Source: an uncultured Actinomycetes bacterium (GTDB lineage: Bacteria; Actinomycetota; Thermoleophilia; Miltoncostaeales; Miltoncostaeaceae). From it: a DNA stretch of 40,528 nt. The notes beneath the pieces are model-generated. The model had not been told where the DNA came from and did no database searches. It worked only from the letters and a program-made list of their open reading frames with translations. A program made the position numbers and the translations under genes. Where the stretch lies: positions 1 to 40,528 of the forward strand of contig CALMXK010000056.1 in the NCBI GenBank assembly GCA_937871165.1, read 5' to 3'. Positions 34,201 through 40,528 of this stretch are shown here, piece after piece (position 1 is the first letter of the stretch; each line of letters opens with the position of its first letter).

Positions 34201-37200
34201 GTACGGACACGGTGTCGGGCAACAACTCGGCGAGTGTGGGTGTGAATGCGAAGGATGCGAACCTCGCGATCACGAAGTCGGTGAACACCGCGTCGCCGGA
34301 TCTGAATGGCAATGTGACGTACACGCTGACGGTGACCAACAACGGTCCGGATACTGCGGCTGCGGTGTCGGTCAATGATCTGCTGCCGTCGGGGTTGACG
34401 TATGTGTCGGACAACGGTTCGGGTGCGTATGTGAGCTCGACGGGTGTGTGGACGATTGGGTCGATGACGAGTGGTGCGTCGACGTCGTTGCAGATCACTG
34501 CGACGGTGACGACCACAAACCCGGTGACGAACACCGCAACGGTGGCGAGTGCCACCACATTCGATCCGGCGACCTCGAACAACAGCGCGTCGGTTGCAGT
34601 GGATGCGCGCGCCGCCGACCTTGCCGTCACGAAGTCGGTCAACAACGCCACACCCGACGTCAACGGCAACGTGGTGTTCAGCGTGACGGTGACCAACAAC
34701 GGTCCCGACGCCGCGACCGGTGTGTCGGTCAGCGACCTGCTTCCGAGCGGGCTCACCTACGTCAGCGACAACGGGAGCGGCGCGTACGTGTCGAGCACCG
34801 GCGTCTGGACGATCGGCGCACTCGCGAACGGCGCATCTCGGACCCTGCAGATCACCGCCACGGTGACCGTCAACACCGCCGTCACGAACACGGCGACCGT
34901 CACCTCCACGAGCACCGATCCGACGAGCGCCAACAACAGCGCAAGCGTCACCGTCGACGCCAAGGAAGCCGACGTCCGCATCACCAAGTCGGTCAGTGAC
35001 ACCACCCCGAACCTCGGGGACACCGTCACCTACACGCTGACCGTCACCAACAACGGACCGTCAGCGGCCACCAACGTGGTCGTGCATGACCTGTTGCCGT
35101 CGGGTGTGACGTTCTTGAGCGCGTCGCCCGCCATCAGCGGCACGGACGTGCTCGGCCAGTACTGGAATGTCGGCTCCCTCGCAAACGGCGCGTCCCAGAC
35201 GATCACGGTGTCTGCACGGGTGGACAGCGTGAGCGCGCAGACAAATACCGCGGTTGTGTCGGCGGACCAGTTCGACACGAACACGGCCAACAACACCGCG
35301 CAGGCGACGACGAGCGCCAAGCAGGCGAACCTTGCCGTCACGAAGACCGTGGACAACGCGACGCCGCAGGTGGGCGGCAACGTCACCTACACCGTCACGG
35401 TCACCAACAACGGTCCGGACAGCGCGAGCGCAGTGGTCGTCAATGACGTGCTGCCTTCGGGGCTGACCTACGTCAGCGACGATGGTGCAGGCGCGTATGT
35501 CAGCTCGACCGGTGTGTGGACGATCGGGACGCTCGCCAATGGTGCGACGCGGACGTTGCACATCACTGCGACGGCAACCGGCCCGTCGGCGGTCACGAAC
35601 ACGGCGACGGTGAGCAGCGGCACCTACGACCCGGCGGCCGGCAACAACACGGCGTCGGTTGTGGTGAACGCGAAGGACGCGGACCTGGATGTGACCAAGA
35701 CGGTCAGCGACTCCAGCCCGAACCTGAACGCCAACGTCACCTACACCATCTCCGTGCACAACAACGGACCCGACACCGCAGCCGGCGTCGCAGTCACCGA
35801 CCTGCTTCCGAGTGGGTTGACCTACGTATCGGACAACGGCAGCGGCGCATATGTGTCAAGTACCGGCGTGTGGACGGCCGGATCCCTCACCAGCGGACAA
35901 ACCAAGACCCTGACCATCACCGCGACGGTCACGAGTACGGCCCCGGTGACCAACACCGCCAGCATCACCGCCTCGTCGGTGTTCGACCCGACGGCCTCGA
36001 ACAACACGAGCTCAGTGGCCGTTGATGCGCGCGCGGCGAACCTCGCGATGACGAAGACGGTGAGCAATGCGACGCCAGATGTGAATGGCAACGTCACCTA
36101 CACGCTGACGGTCGCGAACAATGGTCCTGACGCCGCGGCCGGCGTTGCCGTGAATGACCTGCTGCCCTCGGGCGCCACGTATGTGAGCGACAACGGCGCG
36201 GGTGCGTACGTGTCGAGCACCGGCGTGTGGACGATCGGCGGCATGGCCAACGGTGCGTCCACCTCGCTCCAGATCACGGCGAAGATCACGACGCAAACGG
36301 CGATCACCAACACGGCGAGCGTCACCTCAACCAGCACCGACACCGTGTCGGGCAACAACACGGCGAGCGTCGTCGTGAATGCGAAGGATGCGAACCTCGC
36401 GATCACCAAGACCGTGAACAATGCGTCACCGGATCTGAACGGCAATGTCACGTACACGCTGACGGTGACGAACAATGGTCCGGACACCGCTGCGAGCGTG
36501 ACGGCGAATGACCTGCTGCCGTCGGGTCTCACGTACGTGAGCGACAACGGCTCCGGTGCATACGTCAGCTCAACGGGAGTGTGGACGATCGGTTCCCTTG
36601 CGAGTGGCGCGTCGACGTCGTTGCAGATCACTGCGACGGTGACGACGACGAGCCCCGTCACGAACACAGCGACGGTCGCGAGCGCAACCACCTACGATCC
36701 GACGAGTTCGAACAACACCAGTAGCGTCGCCGTGGATGCGCGCACCGCCAATCTGGGTGTGACGAAGTCGGTGAGTAGTGCGTCGCCGGATGTGAACGGG
36801 AATGTGACGTACACGGTGACGGTGTCCAATAGTGGTCCGGATGGTGCGACGGGTGTGGTGGTCAATGACCTGTTGCCGTCGGGTGCGACGTATGTGTCGG
36901 ATAACGGCAGTGGCGCGTATGTCAGCTCGACGGGTGTGTGGACGGTTGGGGCGCTTGCGAATGGTGCGTCGCGGTCGTTGCAGATCGTTGCGACGATCAC
37001 GTCGCACACGCTTGTCACGAATACGGCGACGGTGACGTCGACGAGTACGGACACGGTGTCGGGCAACAACTCGGCGAGTGTGGGTGTGAATGCGAAGGAT
37101 GCGAACCTGGCGATCACGAAGTCGGTGAATACCGCGTCGCCGGATCTGAATGGCAATGTGACGTACACGCTGACGGTGACCAACAACGGTCCGGACACCG

Positions 37201-40200
37201 CTGCGAGTGTGACGGCGAATGACCTGCTGCCGAGCGGCCTCACCTACGTGAGCGACAACGGGTCCGGTGCGTATGTGAGCTCAACGGGTGTGTGGACGAT
37301 CGGCTCGCTGACCAGCGGCGCATCCACCGCGCTGCAGATCACGGCGACGGTCACCACCACGAGCCCGGTGACGAACACCGCGACGGTGGCGAGTGCGACG
37401 ACCTTCGACCCGACCACCTCGAACAACAGCGCGTCGGTCGCAGTGGATGCGCGCGCCGCCGACCTGGCCGTCACGAAGTCGGTCAACAACGCCACACCGG
37501 ACGTCAACGGCAACGTCACCTACACGATCACCGTTTTGAACAACGGTCCCGACGCCGCCACGGGCGTCACGGTGAACGACCTGCTGCCGACTGGCGCCAT
37601 CTATGTGAGCGACACGGGGGCCGGCGCGTACGTCAGCTCGACCGGTGTGTGGACGATCGGCTCCGTTGCGAACGGGGCGTCGACGTCGTTGCAGATCACC
37701 GCGACGATCACGACGCCGAACGCCGTCACGAACACTGCGACCGTCACCTCGACGAGTACGGACACGGAGTCGGGCAACGACTCCGCCTCGGTCGGTGTGA
37801 ATGCGAAGGATGCGGATCTTGAGGTTGCGAAGTCGGTGAGTGACGCGTCGGCGAATGTCGGCGACAACGTCACCTACACGGTGACGGTCACGAACAATGG
37901 TCCGGATTCGGCGACGGGTATTGCGGTCACCGACCAGCTGCCGGCCGGTGTCACGTATGTCAGCGATGACGGGTCGGGTGCGTACGTCAGCTCGACGGGT
38001 GTGTGGAGTGTCGGGACGCTTGCGAGTGGTGCGAGCGCGACCCTGCACATTGTGGCGAGTGTGGATGTGAATACGGCGGTGACGAACACCGCGTCGATCA
38101 CGGCGTCGTCGGTGTTCGATCCCACGACCTCCAACAACACCGACACCGCGACCGTCGACGCACCCGAAGCCGACGTCCGCGTCACCAAGTCGGTCGATGA
38201 TTCCACGCCGAACCTCGGCGACACCGTCACCTACACGCTCACCGTCAGCAACAACGGTCCATGGAGCGCGACGAACGTCGTGGTGCATGACCTGCTGCCG
38301 TCGGGTGTGACGTTCCTGAGCGCGTCGCCCGCCATCAGCGGCACGGACGTGCTCGGCCAGTACTGGAATGTCGGCACCCTCGCGAGCGGTGCGTCCCAGA
38401 CGATCACGGTGTCGGCGCGGGTCGACAGTTTGAGCGCGCAGACGAACACGGCGGTGGTGTCGGCGGACCAGTTCGACACGAACACGGCCAACAACACCGC
38501 GCAGGCGACAACCAGCGCCAAGCAAGCGAGCCTGGCGGTCACGAAGACCGTCGACACCGCGACCCCGCAGGTCGGCGCCAACGTGGTGTTTACGGTCACT
38601 GTGACCAACAGCGGCCCGGATGCGGCGAACTCGGTTGTGGTGAACGATCTGCTGCCGGCGGGACTCACCTACGTCAGTGATGACGTGAGCGGCGCCTACG
38701 TCAGCTCCACCGGTGTGTGGACGATCGGCGCCCTGGCCAACGGCGCGTCACGGACGTTGCACATCACGGCCACCGTGACGAGTCCGAGTGCGGTGACGAA
38801 CACTGCGACGGTGAGCAGCGGCACCTACGATCCGACGGCGGGCAACAACACGGCGTCTGTGAGTGTGAACGCCAAGGACGCGGACCTGGACGTCACCAAG
38901 ACGATCAGCGACGCCAGCCCGAACCTGAACGACACCGTGACCTACACGATCTCGGTGCACAACAACGGTCCGGACGACACGACCGGCGTCGCTGTCACAG
39001 ACCTGCTGCCGACGGGCTTGACCTACGTCTCGGACACCGGCTCGGGCTCCTACGCCAGCGCCACCGGCGTGTGGACGGTCGGCGGGCTCACCAGCGGCCA
39101 GACCAAGACCGTGCAGATCACGGCCACGGTCACCAGCACCGCGGTTGTGACCAACACCGCAACCATCACTGCGTCGTCGCTCTTCGATCCGACGAGCTCG
39201 AACAACACCAGTTCAGTCGCTGTCGATGCGCGTGCCGCCGACCTGGCGATCAGCAAGACGGTCAACAACCCGACGCCGGACGTGAACGGCAACGTCACCT
39301 ACACCGTCACCGTCACGAACAACGGACCGGACGCCGCCACCGGCGTTGCGGTGAGCGACCTGCTGCCGAGTGGCCTCACATACGTGAGCGACACCGGTGC
39401 CGGCGCGTACGTCAGCTCGACCGGCGTGTGGACGATCGGCTCGATGACCAGCGGCGCGTCCACCTCGCTGCAGATCACCGCCACCGTCACCACACACAGT
39501 CTGGTCACCAACACCGCGACCATCACCTCAACGAGCACCGACACCAATTCGGGCAACGACACCGCAAGTGTCGACGTGAATGCGAAGGATGCGAACCTGG
39601 CGATCACCAAGACGGTGAGCAACGCGACGCCGAATCTGAACGGCAACGTCACCTACACGCTGACGGTCACCAACAACGGTCCGGACACTGCGGCGAGTGT
39701 GACGGCGAATGACCTGCTGCCGAGCGGCCTCACCTACGTGAGCGACACCGGTGCGGGCGCGTATGTGTCGAGCACGGGCGTGTGGACGATCGGAGCGATG
39801 ACCAGCGGCACGTCGACATCACTGCAGATCACGGCCAAGGTCACCACCACGAGCCCCGTCACGAACACCGCGACGGTGTCGAGCGCCACCACATTCGATC
39901 CGGCGAGTGCCGACAACACGGCATCGGTCGTCGTCGACGCGCGCGCTTCGGATCTTGCGATCACCAAGACGGTGAACACCGCAACGCCGGATGTGGACGG
40001 CAACGTCGTCTACACCCTGACCGTGACCAACAACGGTCCGGACGCGGCGACCGGCGTCACGGTCAACGATCTCCTCCCGTCCGGCGCCACCTATGTGAGC
40101 GATACCGGCGCGGGCACCTACTTCTCGGCAACCGGCGTGTGGACGATCGGCTCACTTGCGAACGGCGCCTCGACGTCGCTCCAAGTCACGGCGAAGATCA

Positions 40201-40528
40201 CCACCCATACCGTCGTCACAAACTCCGCAGCAGTCACGTCGACGAGTACGGACCCGGTGTCGGGCAACAACGCCGCAAGCGTCGACGTGAATGCGAAGGA
40301 TGCGAACCTGGCGATCACGAAGTCGGTGAACACCGCGTCACCGGATCTGAACGGCAATGTGACGTACACGCTGACGGTGACCAACAACGGTCCGGACACC
40401 GCTGCGAGCGTGACGGCGAATGACCTGCTGCCGAGCGGCCTCACCTACGTGAGCGACAACGGTTCGGGTGCGTATGTGAGCTCGACGGGTGTGTGGACGA
40501 TCGGCTCGCTGACCAGCGGCGCATCCAC
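31284..40528 (+). CDS. Giant exported DUF11-repeat surface protein, 3' end beyond contig
   Basis: One frame is open from the ATG at 31284 to the contig end (3081 full codons) with no stop, so a caller that requires a stop codon would miss it. An in-frame TGA at 31251 bounds the start, and GAGAGGG lies 1 nt before the ATG, which is tight. Residues 1-38 are basic, and 39-56 form a hydrophobic signal-like segment (LVGVSAIVGVLVAPVVLEA). A glycine-rich region covers roughly 90-330. From residue 348 on there are at least 23 immunoglobulin-like DUF11 (TIGR01451 'conserved repeat') domains. Each begins like ADLxVTKTV and contains NNGPD, DLLPSGLTYVSD, STGVWTIG, VTNTATV and a closing SNN. Cysteines occur only before the third domain. 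Such proteins are usually cell-surface stalks or adhesins. Any anchor lies in the missing C terminus. Confidence 0.93.
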   Translation, partial: MAAIRQSRNTAGSTSVRETSRTPKRASRARARLRIAGRLVGVSAIVGVLVAPVVLEANPASGPGRFSTTNTGNLNSTVPSGTCRARVSATGGGGGSPNYGASGGRGGANATINATFDVLPLQPWAASVGGGGASNTTGGINGGGSSSAVFGHQGGGGGGRTIVTIGGQQVVIAGGGGGGGANHQSSPIGNGGNAGILSAAGVGVGANGTNGQDSPTSVTVGGGRGGQAAAGGAGRVNTASGAISGSAGGGIGTGNGGNAGPDPNWDGGGGGGAGYTGGGGGAATSATASFSVTGGGGGGGSSYVASQSPTVTATAPTAISGSNGTIAGAGNPGANGQVSLDWVPCLYDLTTTKTVSPSPVIAGQTATWTLTVTNNGPDAMTLGDTVTIGDTLPGPGTQVVSVTASGGSNANLTRGAITCSGITVGSPMPASTDCSRAYSAVAGTPGSPSGGVRGIDSGESITIVYTQAIPASTAPTTYTNTATVQDRPSMTGTTDLVGTIVTDTAVRALPVQSSADLRITKTASAPTVTASGALTYTLLIENLGISDASSVTVTDPLPAGSTFTSASAGCTDSSGTVTCAVGTLAAGTSTTRTITIAAPSTAGTISNTATVSSSSTDPVSTNNSSTVATNVVADADLGVTKTVNTATPPVNGNVTFTVTATNSGPQAATGVVVDDLLPAGLTFVSATPSVGTYNSGTGVWTIGNLANTASATLTITATATSAASVTNTATISSPNVADANATNNTASASVNATDADLDVTKTVDDASPNLNGNVTYTISVHNNGADTATGVTVTDLLPSGLTYVSDNGSGAYVSSTGVWSAGSLTNGQTKTLQITAQVTTANPVTNTATITGSSQFDPTSSNNTSSVAVDARTANLGVTKSVSSASPDVNGNVTYTVTVSNSGPDGATGVVVNDLLPSGATYVSDNGSGAYVSSTGVWTVGALANGASRSLQIVATITSHTLVTNTATVTSTSTDTVSGNNSASVGVNAKDANLAITKSVNTASPDLNGNVTYTLTVTNNGPDTAAAVSVNDLLPSGLTYVSDNGSGAYVSSTGVWTIGSMTSGASTSLQITATVTTTNPVTNTATVASATTFDPATSNNSASVAVDARAADLAVTKSVNNATPDVNGNVVFSVTVTNNGPDAATGVSVSDLLPSGLTYVSDNGSGAYVSSTGVWTIGALANGASRTLQITATVTVNTAVTNTATVTSTSTDPTSANNSASVTVDAKEADVRITKSVSDTTPNLGDTVTYTLTVTNNGPSAATNVVVHDLLPSGVTFLSASPAISGTDVLGQYWNVGSLANGASQTITVSARVDSVSAQTNTAVVSADQFDTNTANNTAQATTSAKQANLAVTKTVDNATPQVGGNVTYTVTVTNNGPDSASAVVVNDVLPSGLTYVSDDGAGAYVSSTGVWTIGTLANGATRTLHITATATGPSAVTNTATVSSGTYDPAAGNNTASVVVNAKDADLDVTKTVSDSSPNLNANVTYTISVHNNGPDTAAGVAVTDLLPSGLTYVSDNGSGAYVSSTGVWTAGSLTSGQTKTLTITATVTSTAPVTNTASITASSVFDPTASNNTSSVAVDARAANLAMTKTVSNATPDVNGNVTYTLTVANNGPDAAAGVAVNDLLPSGATYVSDNGAGAYVSSTGVWTIGGMANGASTSLQITAKITTQTAITNTASVTSTSTDTVSGNNTASVVVNAKDANLAITKTVNNASPDLNGNVTYTLTVTNNGPDTAASVTANDLLPSGLTYVSDNGSGAYVSSTGVWTIGSLASGASTSLQITATVTTTSPVTNTATVASATTYDPTSSNNTSSVAVDARTANLGVTKSVSSASPDVNGNVTYTVTVSNSGPDGATGVVVNDLLPSGATYVSDNGSGAYVSSTGVWTVGALANGASRSLQIVATITSHTLVTNTATVTSTSTDTVSGNNSASVGVNAKDANLAITKSVNTASPDLNGNVTYTLTVTNNGPDTAASVTANDLLPSGLTYVSDNGSGAYVSSTGVWTIGSLTSGASTALQITATVTTTSPVTNTATVASATTFDPTTSNNSASVAVDARAADLAVTKSVNNATPDVNGNVTYTITVLNNGPDAATGVTVNDLLPTGAIYVSDTGAGAYVSSTGVWTIGSVANGASTSLQITATITTPNAVTNTATVTSTSTDTESGNDSASVGVNAKDADLEVAKSVSDASANVGDNVTYTVTVTNNGPDSATGIAVTDQLPAGVTYVSDDGSGAYVSSTGVWSVGTLASGASATLHIVASVDVNTAVTNTASITASSVFDPTTSNNTDTATVDAPEADVRVTKSVDDSTPNLGDTVTYTLTVSNNGPWSATNVVVHDLLPSGVTFLSASPAISGTDVLGQYWNVGTLASGASQTITVSARVDSLSAQTNTAVVSADQFDTNTANNTAQATTSAKQASLAVTKTVDTATPQVGANVVFTVTVTNSGPDAANSVVVNDLLPAGLTYVSDDVSGAYVSSTGVWTIGALANGASRTLHITATVTSPSAVTNTATVSSGTYDPTAGNNTASVSVNAKDADLDVTKTISDASPNLNDTVTYTISVHNNGPDDTTGVAVTDLLPTGLTYVSDTGSGSYASATGVWTVGGLTSGQTKTVQITATVTSTAVVTNTATITASSLFDPTSSNNTSSVAVDARAADLAISKTVNNPTPDVNGNVTYTVTVTNNGPDAATGVAVSDLLPSGLTYVSDTGAGAYVSSTGVWTIGSMTSGASTSLQITATVTTHSLVTNTATITSTSTDTNSGNDTASVDVNAKDANLAITKTVSNATPNLNGNVTYTLTVTNNGPDTAASVTANDLLPSGLTYVSDTGAGAYVSSTGVWTIGAMTSGTSTSLQITAKVTTTSPVTNTATVSSATTFDPASADNTASVVVDARASDLAITKTVNTATPDVDGNVVYTLTVTNNGPDAATGVTVNDLLPSGATYVSDTGAGTYFSATGVWTIGSLANGASTSLQVTAKITTHTVVTNSAAVTSTSTDPVSGNNAASVDVNAKDANLAITKSVNTASPDLNGNVTYTLTVTNNGPDTAASVTANDLLPSGLTYVSDNGSGAYVSSTGVWTIGSLTSGAS
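31551..32265 (+). repeat. Glycine-rich low-complexity segment
   Basis: Within the giant protein, runs of Gly-Gly-Gly with Asn, Ala and Ser (for example GGGGGG near 31749 and 31800) alternate with short beta-prone stretches. The coding DNA is runs of GGT/GGC. It precedes the first DUF11 domain and resembles other glycine-rich surface-protein segments. No function is assigned. Confidence 0.8.
33851..34264 (+). repeat. 414-nt exact direct repeat, copy 1
   Basis: Identical base for base to 36695-37108 (offset 2844 nt). It spans all of domain 5 plus the start of domain 6. The flanking bases differ at both ends. Its codons favour GTG, TCG, ACG and GCG and forms such as AGT, unlike the C-ending codons of domains 4 and 7. 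Confidence 0.95.
34968..40528 (+). repeat. Nine-domain super-repeat, period 3201 nt
   Basis: Domains 8 to 14 recur as domains 17 to 23, each at an offset of exactly 3201 nt (34968 to 38169, 35325 to 38526, and so on to 37101 and 40302). The markers are a divergent domain with ADVR and VLGQYWNVG (8 and 17), a TSAKQA-linked domain (9 and 18) and an ADLDVTKT domain with SVHNNG (10 and 19). The second copy is cut off by the contig end. Confidence 0.88.
36695..37108 (+). repeat. 414-nt exact direct repeat, copy 2
   Basis: Covers domain 13 and the start of domain 14. Identity to copy 1 ends at 37109 (G against C), after which similarity stays high for about 100 nt. Confidence 0.95.

Larger units (their letters stand above)
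32325..40528 (+). repeat. Tandem array of at least 23 DUF11 domains
   Basis: Domain starts (the ADL/ANL-x-x-TK motif) fall at 32325, 32826, 33186, 33546, 33903, 34257, 34614, 34968, 35325, 35679, 36036, 36390, 36747, 37101, 37458, 37812, 38169, 38526, 38880, 39237, 39591, 39948 and 40302. From the fourth on the spacing alternates between 357 and 354 nt (119 and 118 aa), with one extra 357. The linker alternates too, mostly DARAA before one unit and NAKDA before the next. The first three units are more divergent in length and sequence. Confidence 0.93.

Noticed and set aside
33689-38525. Several long minus-strand frames within the DUF11 array (for example 33689-34756 and 37281-38525)
   Set aside because: They repeat with the period of the sense array and have no start signals, so they are mirror frames kept open by the repeated codons.
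33186-40528. Possible CRISPR array because of regular repeats
   Set aside because: The repeats are 354-357 nt, in frame, diverged and without unique spacers. They encode protein domains.

Overview
The window is a GC-rich bacterial contig, most likely from an actinomycetote. Three things point that way: the base composition; an isoleucyl-tRNA synthetase of the long eukaryote-like kind; and at least seven start codons that sit 6-9 nt after a TANNNT (-10-like) hexamer with no room for a ribosome-binding site, which is the signature of leaderless mRNAs common in that phylum. The class (for example Thermoleophilia or Acidimicrobiia) cannot be settled by reading alone. Both ends are artificial. Bases 4-69 are an Illumina Nextera P7 adapter with its index, and the right end stops inside a long tandem-repeat gene.

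Layout. 70-2309 (minus strand): an alpha/beta hydrolase, a diacylglycerol-kinase-like lipid kinase and a membrane protein cut off by the adapter. 2389-6197 (plus): a MtnX-like HAD phosphatase overlapping ileS. 6358-10753: polyphosphate kinase 2, a convergent AraC-type regulator, a family 2 glycosyltransferase and an ACT-domain malic enzyme. 10754-10880 is a hairpin-rich convergent junction with a perfect 19-nt-arm palindrome. 10881-12714: a small lipoprotein, an MscL channel carrying a zinc ribbon, and a secreted HExxHxxGxxH metalloprotease. 12759-14796 (minus): TPR protein, quinone-oxidoreductase-like enzyme and ABC-2 permease in one operon. 14825-15715: two divergently transcribed cupins.

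15932-30064 is a complete nuoA-N operon for the 14-subunit respiratory complex I, tightly packed with many stop/start overlaps. It encodes the peripheral arm (NuoB-G, I, with every expected Fe-S ligand including the optional N7 site in NuoG) and the membrane arm (NuoA, H, J-N). NuoL is odd: the normally conserved TM5 glutamate reads as alanine. A hairpin follows nuoN, then a TauE/SafE-family permease.

31284-40528 is one open frame with no stop codon before the contig ends: a giant exported protein (at least 3081 residues) with a signal-peptide-like N terminus, a glycine-rich segment and at least 23 DUF11 (conserved-repeat) domains. The array has hierarchical order. Units of 118 and 119 aa mostly alternate, a nine-unit super-repeat recurs at exactly 3201 nt, and one 414-nt stretch is duplicated without a mismatch. 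This locus is the most unusual part of the window. No tRNA, rRNA, CRISPR array, transposase or integrase was seen.
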